This document shows positions 55,671 through 64,000 of a DNA stretch of 64,000 nucleotides, piece after piece (position 1 is the first letter of the stretch; every line of letters starts with the position of its first letter). The DNA is taken from assembly GCF_000241955.1 (NCBI RefSeq), contig NC_016818.1:2790001-2854000 (forward strand), written 5' to 3'. The stretch comes from Rahnella aquatilis CIP 78.65 = ATCC 33071. Lineage in GTDB: Bacteria; Pseudomonadota; Gammaproteobacteria; Enterobacterales; Enterobacteriaceae. Made by a program: the position numbers and the translations under genes. Below the pieces are notes generated by a model. That model had not been told where the DNA came from. It saw only the letters and a program-made list of their open reading frames with translations, and ran no database searches.

Positions 55671-55699
55671 CCCTTCTGACAAAATAAACCTCAAAAAAA

Positions 55700-55725
55700 G
55701 CCGTATCAGTCTGTACTGGTACGGC
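55700..55725 (+). terminator. Probable terminator of the integrase gene
   Basis: 11-bp stem GCCGTATCAGT/ACTGGTACGGC (one G-T wobble) with a CTGT loop, followed by ATATTTCT. It lies 29 bp after the integrase stop. Confidence 0.65.
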
Positions 55726-55927
55726 ATATTTCTAGCTTTAATTCGGAGAAATTGTTAAGCCGTTTATGAGCATCTTCAGAAGCCGGTTATTCCCGATTAT
55801 GAATGGATCACATACAGGGTCAGGCTCACGAGGAGCAAGCCTAATACTATGGTTTGTTAGATAATGGGGAGCAGGTAATCTATTATCTAGATACTTACAC
55901 CCGGACTGCTAGGACTGTTCGTGCATT

Positions 55928-56100
55928 CACCTTCAGCTACGTCGTGAAGACTTGCAGATTAACCACAAGAAAACTCACCGGATTTGTTGTCTGGAAGAGT
56001 TAAATCTGAGATGCAAACTTCCTTATCGCCACGTCATGGCAATGCATCGTTAGCAGCAGTCGGTACTAAATTATGTTGATTAGTGCCAGAATATGGAGAT
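55928..56100 (+). pseudogene. IS3-family transposase OrfB remnant
   Basis: One frame reads LRREDLQINHKKTHRICCLEELNLRCKLPYRHVMAMHR, then stops and QQSVLNYVD and QNMEI. This resembles the NHKRVYRLY-NLRRK region of IS3-family OrfB (IS51/IS407-like), just before the SMDF block. Two in-frame stops and no catalytic core show it is a fragment unrelated to the intact IS at 13389. Confidence 0.6.
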
Positions 56101-56307
56101 AGCAGGATCCTTTTATTACTATCCCCCTGAATAAACAAAGAAAGGCCGCCGTTAAACAAAAAATAGACGGAGCATTAGTATGTTTATTCTTATCTTAATT
56201 TCATTGAATAATTATTAGTGTATATGAAAGCAAACATACAAAATCAGTTGAAATCTTGAACTGTGTTTTTTCATTTGAAAAAATGCAAAAATCGCAGAAT
56301 GCAAAAA

Positions 56308-57402
56308 TTACACTCGCGTATTATCTCTTGTAGCCATAGTCTTCTTTTTGTAATAAAATGGCTTTTCAATAAATCTAAAGCTTAACATTGCAAAGAATAT
56401 TGATAGTGCACAACATAAACCGAAGCTGATGAATTTATTGTGTATAAATGTCCCATCAAGGATCCATCGAAAAGAATGATTAAATAAAGTATGTATTAAA
56501 TATAATGATAATGAGCTCTCACCTACATATAATAACCATGGTGGAATTAGAACTTTAATCCAGCCTTCATTAATAACTATGCCGTAAAATAGTATACCTA
56601 GTAACCAACCAGACGATGATAAATCGAATCGAATCATGTGTAACCTAAATACTCCCCAATAAAAAACAAAACAAGACATTATTAGGAAAATTACCCTTAT
56701 AATCTTGTGAATTTTCATCACTCTTTCATAGTGAACACCCAAAATATAGCCTAATAAAAAAACATAAATAATAGGGTTTGTCACTAGATTTAAATATGGA
56801 AAACACGAGTCAATACCTTTCTTAGAAAACGTAAAATCATAGCCCATAAAAAAAGGGAAAAGTGAAACAGTAACGAAAAAATATGCCATTATTAATTTCC
56901 AATCGTTTTTAATCAAAATAAAACAACCAATTATAATATAGAAGTATATTTCATAATTTAATGTCCACCTTATTCCATATATCCCATCATCACTTAAATA
57001 AAAAGGAGGGTTACCACTATCAACCGGCATAAAAAAAAACGCACTGACATAATCTTTCAAAGGGATATTATCTATGACTCCTGTCATAAAGAAATTTAAA
57101 GAAAAAGTAATGATTAGCAACCCATAATAAGCGGGGAAAATTCTCTTAATTCTCTTATTACAATAGGATTTAAAATTACAAATATTGCTTTCCATATGCT
57201 TTGTTGTTATTGCTATTACAAACCCACTGATAATAAAAAATAAATCCACACTAATTGACATCCACCAAAAAAGGATCTCCCCAAGATTAGAACTAACGGT
57301 ATTTAGAGACCATCTGAAATGATAAAACATTATAAAAAGAGCCGATAAGCCTCTAAGAGCTTGCACAGAGTAAATTGTATTTTTATTGTTTTCAATCAAC
57401 AT
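56308..57402 (-). CDS. Acyltransferase 3 family membrane protein
   Basis: 364 residues with about ten predicted helices. The conserved N-terminal block of acyltransferase 3 proteins is present: SVQALRGLSALFIMFYHFRW, with the RG and the catalytic-type His, followed by FWWMSISVDLFFIISGFVIAIT. The family O-acetylates or O-acylates sugars of lipopolysaccharide, capsule, peptidoglycan and secondary metabolites. Last gene of the minus-strand island operon, 60 bp after the ABC exporter gene. Very AT-rich. It probably acylates the pathway's product or its glycan part, by inference. Confidence 0.88.
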   Translation of the reverse strand: MLIENNKNTIYSVQALRGLSALFIMFYHFRWSLNTVSSNLGEILFWWMSISVDLFFIISGFVIAITTKHMESNICNFKSYCNKRIKRIFPAYYGLLIITFSLNFFMTGVIDNIPLKDYVSAFFFMPVDSGNPPFYLSDDGIYGIRWTLNYEIYFYIIIGCFILIKNDWKLIMAYFFVTVSLFPFFMGYDFTFSKKGIDSCFPYLNLVTNPIIYVFLLGYILGVHYERVMKIHKIIRVIFLIMSCFVFYWGVFRLHMIRFDLSSSGWLLGILFYGIVINEGWIKVLIPPWLLYVGESSLSLYLIHTLFNHSFRWILDGTFIHNKFISFGLCCALSIFFAMLSFRFIEKPFYYKKKTMATRDNTRV

Positions 57403-57462
57403 TAGCAGCCCCTTCTAACTAAAAAGATAATTGAGACTATTTTAATTCAGTATTAGTTATAT

Positions 57463-59226
57463 TCACAAACTGTCCCCACTTTGCCTTTTCCACATATCTG
57501 CATAAACTCCGTTAAGTTCTAATAATTTTTCATGTGTACCCTTTTCTATAATACATCCATGGTTCAGCACAATTATTTCATCACATTCAATAATTGTAGA
57601 CAACCTATGTGCAATTATTAAGGTTGTTTTGCCTATGCTAACATCAAGCAAATTACTTTGGATTTCTTGCTCTGTTTTAGTATCAAGTGCGCTAGTAGCC
57701 TCGTCAAATATTAATATAGCAGGGTCTTTTAATAGCATTCTAGCTATTGCAATCCTTTGTTTTTCCCCACCGGATAATTTTAACCCTCTCTCACCAACTT
57801 GAGAATTATAAGAATCTGGCAAAGAAATTATAAAATCATGGATCTTTGCCATTTTTGCAGCATGGAAAATTTTTTCTTCTGAGGCGCTAGGATTTCCATA
57901 GGCTATATTGTAATAGATAGTATCATTAAAAAGCACAGTATCCTGAGGAACGATCCCAAGACATTTCCTAAGGCTTCTCTGAGTAACCTTTTTAATATCT
58001 TGGCCATCTATTCTGATTTCACCTTCCGAACAATCATAAAACCTAAATAACAACCTTGATATAGTGGACTTACCACTTCCAGTATGCCCAACTATCGCCA
58101 GACGTTTACTCGCCGGTATAACGAAAGAGATATTTTTCAATACAGGCCTAACTTTATCATAGCTAAAACTAACATTATCAAAGAATAAATTACCGTCATT
58201 AACCTCTAAGGTTTTAGCTGAACTTTCATCTGTTATTTCTTTATCTACATCCAAAATATCAAACATATTATCCATATCTAGTAATGCTTGTTTTATTTCA
58301 CGATACATGAGACCAAATGTATTTAATGGTTGATAAATCTGCAAAAGATAAGTATTAACAAGAACAAAGTCACCAATCGTCATATGGCCTTCTTGGATAC
58401 CTTGTATAGCTAAATGCATCATGAAAAATAAACCAGTAGTTATTATTAAAGCTTGTCCAAGGCTTAAGTAAGAAAATGTTACTTGGTTTTTTATCGCGGC
58501 TTTTTCATATCTCAATAACGAATTATTATACCGTTCAAACTCATGCATTTCATTACCGAAGTATTTTACTGTTTCATAATTCAATAAACTATCGATAGAC
58601 TTAAAGTTTGAATCATAATTTGAGTCATTTAATTCTTTTCTAAGTTTTGTACGCCGCATAACTAAAATAACTGTGTATAATATATAAACCACAGCCATTA
58701 ATAGAGTCAACAAAGCGAACTCAATATTGAATAGCGTCCATAATATGTACGAAATGAATCCTATTTCAAACAACACAGGGACTAGTGAAAACAATAATTG
58801 TGAGAGTATTTTCGATGCACCTTGTTTTCCTCTTTCTAAAGCTAAAGCTACGCCACCAGTTTGCCTAGAAAGATGAAATCTTAAGCTAAGATCATGTAAT
58901 TGCTTGAACATTTTCAAGGATACTGCTTTTGATGCATGCTGGTTTACTCGGACAAATAGTATATCTCTTAATGTTTCAGTAAACGATGATACCAACCTTA
59001 ACAAACAATATGAAATAAGCAAGAGATAGACAATATTTATAGATATTGGCGATATATTCAACCTATCGACCAAAAGTTTATAACCATAAGGAACACCAGC
59101 AGAAAAAACTTTTGTAAGTATTAACAAAACAAGGGAGGATAAAACCAATAATTTTATTTTCATATTTCCTTGGGGCCAAAGATAATCCCAAAAAAAACGT
59201 TTAAAATGATTTTGCTTTTTATTCAT
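57463..59226 (-). CDS. Atm1/MsbA-like ABC exporter (fused membrane and ATPase domains)
   Basis: 587 residues with six N-terminal helices and a C-terminal ATPase. Walker A GHTGSGKST, Q-loop LGIVPQDTVLFNDTI, signature LSGGEKQRIAIAR, Walker B ILIFDEATSALD and H-loop IIAHRLSTI are all intact. The N-terminal region (LWPQGNMKIKLLVLSSLVLLILTKVFSAGVPYGYKLLVDRLN) is like the Atm1/HMT1 subgroup, which exports glutathione- or thiol-linked compounds and peptides, rather than MsbA lipid flippases. It is encoded 17 bp after the glycosyltransferase gene, so it probably exports this cluster's product. Confidence 0.9.
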   Translation of the reverse strand: MNKKQNHFKRFFWDYLWPQGNMKIKLLVLSSLVLLILTKVFSAGVPYGYKLLVDRLNISPISINIVYLLLISYCLLRLVSSFTETLRDILFVRVNQHASKAVSLKMFKQLHDLSLRFHLSRQTGGVALALERGKQGASKILSQLLFSLVPVLFEIGFISYILWTLFNIEFALLTLLMAVVYILYTVILVMRRTKLRKELNDSNYDSNFKSIDSLLNYETVKYFGNEMHEFERYNNSLLRYEKAAIKNQVTFSYLSLGQALIITTGLFFMMHLAIQGIQEGHMTIGDFVLVNTYLLQIYQPLNTFGLMYREIKQALLDMDNMFDILDVDKEITDESSAKTLEVNDGNLFFDNVSFSYDKVRPVLKNISFVIPASKRLAIVGHTGSGKSTISRLLFRFYDCSEGEIRIDGQDIKKVTQRSLRKCLGIVPQDTVLFNDTIYYNIAYGNPSASEEKIFHAAKMAKIHDFIISLPDSYNSQVGERGLKLSGGEKQRIAIARMLLKDPAILIFDEATSALDTKTEQEIQSNLLDVSIGKTTLIIAHRLSTIIECDEIIVLNHGCIIEKGTHEKLLELNGVYADMWKRQSGDSL

Positions 59227-59243
59227 AAATGCACTCTGATTAA

Positions 59244-60155
59244 TTAAGGGATTCGATTATCAACATTAGAAGATTCCAATCTGAACTTACGCTCATGAAT
59301 GATCTTGTAAGCAAGTACAACATCATGATTAGCAATATGACACAATTCATTTACCTTCAAAGGTTTCATAGCAAGTACAGTTTTAGCAATATGCTCTGCT
59401 GACTCGCTACCCATAAGAGACTGAAAATACCTTATACTATCTATTATAGTCATCAAAGTCATTTCGTATTCATTAACATTTGAATAAGAAATTCTAGCCC
59501 ATTCAAAATGCACTCTATATTGATGGTGAGGCCGAGTAATAGCATAGATTTTATTGAATAAATTATTAGCCCATCTGTTTGCTAAAATCTTAACACCAAA
59601 TGACCAGTCTTGCCATTTTTGTAAACCGAGAAGATAATTGTCACCTGTATCTAAATCAGATTTTCTATAGATTATAGAAGTAGGAACATGATGTTTTGAT
59701 ACGATCAAATCCTCATTTAATGGATAGGAAGAAATTGTCATTCCTGAGTATTCTCCAAACATTTCAGAATAACAATGCACAAAAGCCACGTCGAAATCAT
59801 TTTCCAATACATTTATAGCCTCATCAATATAAGAGCCTCCATCAATATTATTATGTAGCTTATCATCAGAATCCAGCGTCATTAAAAAATTACCATTAGA
59901 TTTTACTATACCAATATTCCTAGCATACTGTACACCATGATTATGAGGTAATCTCTCAACAATGACATTATCTAACGACATAAATTTCCCTAATAGATCT
60001 AAAGTAATATCATCAGTGGATCCATCATCAACAATTATAACCTCAACAAGACATTTTATTTTTGATGCTAAAATTGAGGCAATACATTCCGCCAAGAAAA
60101 AACCAGAATTGAAACAGGGCACAACAATTGAAATCATATTATTCTTGCTATTCAT
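59244..60155 (-). CDS. Family 2 glycosyltransferase
   Basis: 303 residues. The GT-A nucleotide-sugar fold is clear at the N terminus: ISIVVPCFNSGFFLAECIASILAS, then EVIIVDDGSTDD, and the metal-binding DxD in LMTLDSDDKLHNN near residue 98. The second half includes GLQKWQDWSFGVKIL, the acceptor region with the ED/QDW-like motif. No membrane helix is seen. The ATG at 60155 follows AGGAG and is chosen over a 26-residue upstream extension. It lies 19 bp after the oxidoreductase-like gene. Sugar and acceptor are unknown. Confidence 0.9.
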   Translation of the reverse strand: MNSKNNMISIVVPCFNSGFFLAECIASILASKIKCLVEVIIVDDGSTDDITLDLLGKFMSLDNVIVERLPHNHGVQYARNIGIVKSNGNFLMTLDSDDKLHNNIDGGSYIDEAINVLENDFDVAFVHCYSEMFGEYSGMTISSYPLNEDLIVSKHHVPTSIIYRKSDLDTGDNYLLGLQKWQDWSFGVKILANRWANNLFNKIYAITRPHHQYRVHFEWARISYSNVNEYEMTLMTIIDSIRYFQSLMGSESAEHIAKTVLAMKPLKVNELCHIANHDVVLAYKIIHERKFRLESSNVDNRIP

Positions 60156-60174
60156 AGACTCTCCTACCTTATAA

Positions 60175-61647
60175 TCATTTCTCACCGAAAAAATTATTAT
60201 TTTCAATATCCTGGAATGTAAATTCGTCATCATTTACAACCTCAGGCCATTCTGGAAAATCAAAGTTAAATTCAATTTTTATTTTCTCACCATTATTTTT
60301 AACTGCCTTTGATAATCCTTCAAGCAAAGTAATTGTTGGAAGATGTGAAGCAATATCACTATATGTTTTCTCTCCCTTGATCCATCGCAGAAATATTTCA
60401 GATTCAGAGCAGTAGGAAAATGATTTCCCGTAAGGCTTAACAATTTTTTCTTCCCTGAAAAATTCTTGTGTACCTGCAATATCCGCATTAGAACGAACCG
60501 TTACATGCCCAATATTTTTTCCTCTTAAATCTTGTTTATTAACACGGGCGCCAATAGGCGTTTTGACAACATTAGCATTAGCTGAGAATACTGTTGCCAA
60601 GCGAACATCAAGGTCTGTACAGTGTAATCTCCCATTTATATTGTATGGGACTTCAGGAAATGGGCCCCAGCTACGCATGCCTGGAGTTGTTTGTTCAAGA
60701 GATAATGTTCCTAAGCATATTACTTGATTAGTTTCCTTTAATTTTAGTGAACAAACCATAACGACATCATTTTCTCCATAAACATAATTTTCTTCAAGGT
60801 GTTCAAAGTCAGTAATATAATCAGTCAGTCTTGATGTTACGGAATTGGGTATTCTTATATTCTGGTCTGAGGGAAAGGTGCTAAATCCCGTAATTTCTAA
60901 TAGCATATCTTTATTTGGAAATAGATTTTTATTCATCAATAAGAAACGTGCAAATATGTCAATGTAATGATATGAGCCATGCATGAGCATCCCATATCCA
61001 AACTTATAAGGATGGTCCTCTCTTAGCGAGTATTCGTAGGGTAAATTCCATACTCCAGAAGCAGTTTTTAAATGAATTGAAGTAATAGGAACACGTAGTC
61101 TATTCATCATGAACATAATATAATTACGTATTTTTTTATCATAAATTTCATGATGCCGCCCTAAGCATATTAAGCTATGCCGGTGAGCATTTTCACCTGC
61201 AAGTTCAATTAGCTCATGGACCTTTTCCACCAATTTTTCAGGTGCAAAGAGACCATCTTTCATTGGCAAGATCAATGGTTTAGTGCATAACGTGTCAAAT
61301 CCCATTTTTATACAATATTTTAAGTACTCTTCGTGTGCTTGGGCTTCCGTAGCGATCACAACTTTTAATAAACCTTTATATTTACAACTTGTTTTTAAAA
61401 AATAATCATTTAACCATCCAATCCCATCTGAAATACTGTCTTGCAAAAAAACATCCGGAATAAATATAATATCTAACGGTTGAATAGAGACGCTTTCCAG
61501 TCTATTCATTACAACGTCTTTTTTAGATTCCTTATCAATTATGGTATAACCATCAATGTGTTCCCCTTCAACTGCCAGCTTAATAAATCTTGTGTATTTA
61601 TATCCTGACACTGGACCAAACCCAATAATTATTAAATGACCTTTCAT
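60175..61647 (-). CDS. Gfo/Idh/MocA-like oxidoreductase, unusually long, function unknown
   Basis: 490 residues. The N terminus has a Rossmann-like start, HLIIIGFGPVSGYKYTRFI, and a segment KVVIATEAQAHEEYLKYCIKMGFDTLCTKPLILP that corresponds to the Gfo/Idh motif with the catalytic-type Lys-Pro (EKPL). The central part has conserved-looking SLICLGRHHEIYDKKIRNYI and GYGMLMHGSYHYIDIFARFLL, with His residues in the place expected of the family active site. About 130 extra C-terminal residues have no counterpart I recognise. Family level is moderately supported; the reaction is not. It is encoded 42 bp after the ATP-grasp gene. Confidence 0.6.
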   Translation of the reverse strand: MKGHLIIIGFGPVSGYKYTRFIKLAVEGEHIDGYTIIDKESKKDVVMNRLESVSIQPLDIIFIPDVFLQDSISDGIGWLNDYFLKTSCKYKGLLKVVIATEAQAHEEYLKYCIKMGFDTLCTKPLILPMKDGLFAPEKLVEKVHELIELAGENAHRHSLICLGRHHEIYDKKIRNYIMFMMNRLRVPITSIHLKTASGVWNLPYEYSLREDHPYKFGYGMLMHGSYHYIDIFARFLLMNKNLFPNKDMLLEITGFSTFPSDQNIRIPNSVTSRLTDYITDFEHLEENYVYGENDVVMVCSLKLKETNQVICLGTLSLEQTTPGMRSWGPFPEVPYNINGRLHCTDLDVRLATVFSANANVVKTPIGARVNKQDLRGKNIGHVTVRSNADIAGTQEFFREEKIVKPYGKSFSYCSESEIFLRWIKGEKTYSDIASHLPTITLLEGLSKAVKNNGEKIKIEFNFDFPEWPEVVNDDEFTFQDIENNNFFGEK

Positions 61648-61689
61648 ACTTTCCTCACATGTGTAAATAATATCATGGGAAATTACCGT

Positions 61690-62622
61690 TTATTGAAAAC
61701 ATCCCAAGTCCAATAAATCTCCAACAAAATAGTTCCACTCATCCGGTTCGAACCTAAGATTTCCGCCACATGGATACAATGTAAATTCGCCGAAATATAC
61801 TCTCCCGTGGATATTATATAAATCCACCCTCAAGAAAGGAAAACCTTCACTAAGTGTTTTTGCGATAGACAACATTTCATTAAAATTTTTAGGTTTCAAA
61901 ACGGGGCTAGTAACTGGCGCATAATTAGGGTTATGAAATGGCAAGGGATTCCAATTAATATCCAGATGCATTTGCACTCTAATATCATTTCTACCTGAAT
62001 CGTATTTCACCAACTTTGGTTCGCCATTAAAACAGTAAACTTTATAATCATCAGGTATATCGCCATCAACTTCTAATAATTCCTCAATAATTAACAATGG
62101 TTTTTTGATTTGAGAATACGCCCATTCTCCATGCATTAAGTAATGATCATCTTGCAACCATTCTGAGGATTCATTTCTTGACTCGCTCCAGTTAAAAGTA
62201 TCTTTGTTGAAACAGAATATATTTTTATTCCATGAATGATTTGCTTTTAAAACGAATTTTTTTGGCAAAGCATTTCTATTTACTTTGGATAGGTCATCAC
62301 CAACCCAGTAACACTTTGGAAGATATTTTTCACCGACTTTGTTTTTTACGATCTCTCTAGCTTTATATTTGTCGACATAATCGCCAATATGACTTTCCCT
62401 AAAATTAATCTTAAGCCAATGCAACTTGGAGGATATGTCTTTAGGATTGCACAAATCCAAATCTCTTTTGTTATCAATTCTATATTCCATTTTAGATAAA
62501 GATATATCAATATTTTCATCTGGGAAAAGACTTTTAGCTATAGCTCTTTTCCTCTCTACTACATCATGTATCCCACGAAAATCATTTTGTGCAAGAGATA
62601 ACCTTCTGTCAAAATTATTCAT
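61690..62622 (-). CDS. TupA-like ATP-grasp ligase
   Basis: 310 residues. The order of blocks fits the TupA-like ATP-grasp family: LDLCNPKDISSKLHWLKINFRES, a Lys-containing nucleotide site LPKKFVLKANHSWNKNIF, the loop LLIIEELLEVDGDIPDDYKVYCFNGEPKLVKYD and the metal-binding FLRVDLYNIHGRVYFGEFTLYPCGGNLRFEPDEW. Related proteins sit in capsule and teichuronopeptide gene sets and are thought to join amino acids to sugar or amine acceptors by an acyl-phosphate. It is 31 bp from the PLP-fold gene and AT-rich. An amide-bond-forming step in this cluster is inferred. Confidence 0.8.
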   Translation of the reverse strand: MNNFDRRLSLAQNDFRGIHDVVERKRAIAKSLFPDENIDISLSKMEYRIDNKRDLDLCNPKDISSKLHWLKINFRESHIGDYVDKYKAREIVKNKVGEKYLPKCYWVGDDLSKVNRNALPKKFVLKANHSWNKNIFCFNKDTFNWSESRNESSEWLQDDHYLMHGEWAYSQIKKPLLIIEELLEVDGDIPDDYKVYCFNGEPKLVKYDSGRNDIRVQMHLDINWNPLPFHNPNYAPVTSPVLKPKNFNEMLSIAKTLSEGFPFLRVDLYNIHGRVYFGEFTLYPCGGNLRFEPDEWNYFVGDLLDLGCFQ

Positions 62623-62653
62623 TTCAACTCCTAAAAATTAAAAATGTTTTCAA

Positions 62654-64000
62654 TCAGCCATGTGAAAAAGTTTGTGTTACAACTTTATTTATATCTTCTA
62701 TAGAACACACATTAATAATCTCAGTTTCAAGATCCAAACATCTATAATCACCTTTGCAATATAAACCTGTCGCGTGTAGCAAGACACTTTCATATTTTTT
62801 TATCAACCCTCGATCAATAGCATTTAACACTCCTGTAAATACCATGCTAAATGACCGTTCATAAATATCATAAAATGACTCCGGTAGGATTATGTCTACA
62901 CTCGTTGATTCTAATAGTTTTTTTATTTCTTTGTGCCGCAATAAACACTCTTGCTCTGAAACGACGATACCGCCGCCTCCGTTATTCCGAATAATTTCCT
63001 TCATTTGTTTAGATGTAGTAGGTCTCAAACTATAGAAAGTTGTATCGAGCATTTCTTGTGTATCGCTTGTTACATAAGGAAAGTATGGTGTTTTATTTTG
63101 ATAATATAAACAATCACTCTCTTGACTATATTCTGGCACGTTTTCTCTTGAAAAAGAGTCGTAATATAGATCAAGTACCATATCAGGATTATACAAATGT
63201 TGGACTAAAAAATATTTTTCTTTTAAATCCCTTTGTATTTTATTTTCTAACCATTTAATTCCATAATTATGCCCCAATAAGCCATAAGCACTTGATACAG
63301 CATGAGCCTGAATCCTTTCAGGGAAATATTTTATGAAATCCATCTCGATCATGGCTCTTAATGAATCTGCATAGATATAATTCTCAACAGTAAGTGTGAA
63401 CCAGATGTTTCTACCCGAAGCAGAGATCTCCGCTCCATACCTTTTATTGAAGTCATTAACTAACTCTTTTACGGTTTTTTTTCCGTCAAATATTAAAACT
63501 GGATTTGATTTATTTAGATATATGTCATCGTTTAAACCTGACGCCCTTAATTTTTTTATTGAGTTGGCCGGAATAACACTCACTATATTTATTTTATCTG
63601 GATTTACCAATTTAAAACTTATGGCTCTTAATACAGCTTCTCGTAATGCCATTGCTTTATTTGCGGAGGATGGTGTTATTATTGTTACACCCTTACCACT
63701 ACGGTTGATATATGCAACAACTCTAGCCACCATAATCAAAGAAGCAAAAATTTTGGTTGTCTGAGTTTCTTTGTTTTTTGTCATATTTAGAATTGTTATA
63801 TTTACATTTTTATATTCATCAATCTCTGTCCATGAAACATCACTACAATTAAGAAAGTTTACCATCCTGTCATCGAGTGGAGGCAGTTCATAACCAGGAT
63901 TAAAATCATCGTTTTGGACAGTTTGACGAAATTCATATTCACCTTTGAGTAAAATTTCTTTTATTTCATTATAATAGAATGCTAATGAATTATTTAAAGT
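62654..64000 (-). CDS. Threonine-synthase-like fold type II PLP protein (5' truncated by window)
   Basis: The frame is open to the right edge, so about 448 residues of the C-terminal part are visible and the first internal Met at 63865 is not the start. A stretch resembling the PLP-lysine region (KIFASLIMVARVVAYINRSG), the cofactor-ring motif TIITPSSANKAMALREAV, then AHAVSSAYGLLGHNYGIKWLENK, LRPTTSKQMKEIIRNNGGGGIVVSEQECLLRHKEI and ESVLLHATGLYC follow the order seen in threonine synthase-like enzymes. Several invariant residues differ (SSANK instead of SSGNT), so it could be a noncanonical enzyme. First visible gene of the operon. Confidence 0.55.
   Translation of the reverse strand, partial: TLNNSLAFYYNEIKEILLKGEYEFRQTVQNDDFNPGYELPPLDDRMVNFLNCSDVSWTEIDEYKNVNITILNMTKNKETQTTKIFASLIMVARVVAYINRSGKGVTIITPSSANKAMALREAVLRAISFKLVNPDKINIVSVIPANSIKKLRASGLNDDIYLNKSNPVLIFDGKKTVKELVNDFNKRYGAEISASGRNIWFTLTVENYIYADSLRAMIEMDFIKYFPERIQAHAVSSAYGLLGHNYGIKWLENKIQRDLKEKYFLVQHLYNPDMVLDLYYDSFSRENVPEYSQESDCLYYQNKTPYFPYVTSDTQEMLDTTFYSLRPTTSKQMKEIIRNNGGGGIVVSEQECLLRHKEIKKLLESTSVDIILPESFYDIYERSFSMVFTGVLNAIDRGLIKKYESVLLHATGLYCKGDYRCLDLETEIINVCSIEDINKVVTQTFSHG

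Larger units (their letters stand above)
55671..56307. other. Non-coding stretch between integrase and cargo operon
   Basis: About 640 bp without an intact gene. It holds a hairpin (55700-55725), a decayed transposase fragment (55928-56100) and then, from about 56100, very AT-rich DNA leading to the 3' end of the acyltransferase gene. No promoter or RNA gene is recognisable. Confidence 0.7.
54225..64000. mobile_element. Genomic island at tRNA-Asn (left end; right end outside window)
   Basis: Starts with the att core, then a P4-type integrase, an IS3-family transposase remnant and an AT-rich operon of six genes on the minus strand running beyond the window. Cargo composition is clearly lower in GC than both the flanking chromosome and the integrase, which marks two sources of DNA. 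Confidence 0.85.

Noticed and set aside
54402..64000. Yersiniabactin-type HPI cargo
   Set aside because: No NRPS/PKS, irp, fyuA or ybt gene is visible; only the attachment module is HPI-like.
56308..64000. Restriction-modification, toxin-antitoxin or phage defence system
   Set aside because: None of the six cargo proteins has nuclease, methyltransferase, helicase or toxin motifs; all visible domains point to biosynthesis and export.
1..64000. CRISPR array
   Set aside because: No regularly spaced short direct repeats with unique spacers were seen.

Overview
The window reads as chromosome of an enterobacterium, most likely a Yersiniaceae member such as Rahnella, Serratia or Ewingella. This is inferred from RcsA, DsrB, OpgD, GldA, YojI, YjiN, MtfA and EptA homologues, an ERIC element and a tRNA-Asn; no 16S gene is present to settle it. 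Up to about 56 kb the DNA is moderately GC-rich. From about 56.1 kb to the end it becomes strikingly AT-rich, which marks imported cargo.

Layout. 0-3.5 kb: the end of an EmrA-like adaptor, an EmrB-like MFS pump and a NodT-type outer-membrane lipoprotein form a tripartite drug efflux operon. 3.6-6.7 kb: an AraC regulator divergent from an SDR oxidoreductase, then CorA. 6.8-13.3 kb: a copper/silver efflux operon (small periplasmic protein, CusF, CusC-, CusB- and CusA-like). 13.4-14.8 kb: an IS3-family (IS150-group) element sitting exactly in the loop of a GC-rich palindromic repeat. 14.9-25 kb: an MscS-type channel, a conserved membrane protein, YojI, a GudP-like sugar-acid transporter with divergent LysR, YjiN and GldA. 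25.4-29.4 kb: a small unknown protein, an ERIC element, OpgD and a CoA-transferase-like protein. 29.4-34.8 kb: an AraC regulator divergent from a DUF2264 protein, an oligosaccharide/H+ symporter and a GH88 unsaturated glucuronyl hydrolase, together a uronate-oligosaccharide use operon.

34.9-38.5 kb: rcsA with an RcsAB box, a chemoreceptor, dsrB and a cold-shock protein. 38.7-45.7 kb: a K+ channel with a zinc ribbon tail, an unknown small protein, a YahK-like alcohol dehydrogenase, an AI-2E family permease and a DUF969-DUF979-DUF2891 operon. 45.7-54 kb: an LpxA-like paralogue divergent from eptA (with a PmrA-like box), a LysR/padC pair, an alpha/beta hydrolase, an aquaporin-tail remnant, a CSS/EAL phosphodiesterase and mtfA.

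54.1-64 kb: a tRNA-Asn gene with its own promoter, a 17-bp attachment core at its 3' end like that of the Yersinia high-pathogenicity island, and a P4-type integrase. An IS remnant follows, then an AT-rich, single-strand operon that runs off the window. This operon encodes a threonine-synthase-like PLP-fold protein, a TupA-like ATP-grasp ligase, a Gfo/Idh-like oxidoreductase, a family 2 glycosyltransferase, an Atm1/MsbA-like ABC exporter and a membrane acyltransferase. The set looks like an undescribed pathway that makes, decorates and exports an amide-containing glycoconjugate or small molecule. It is the most interesting content here. The product is unknown and the first genes lie outside the window.
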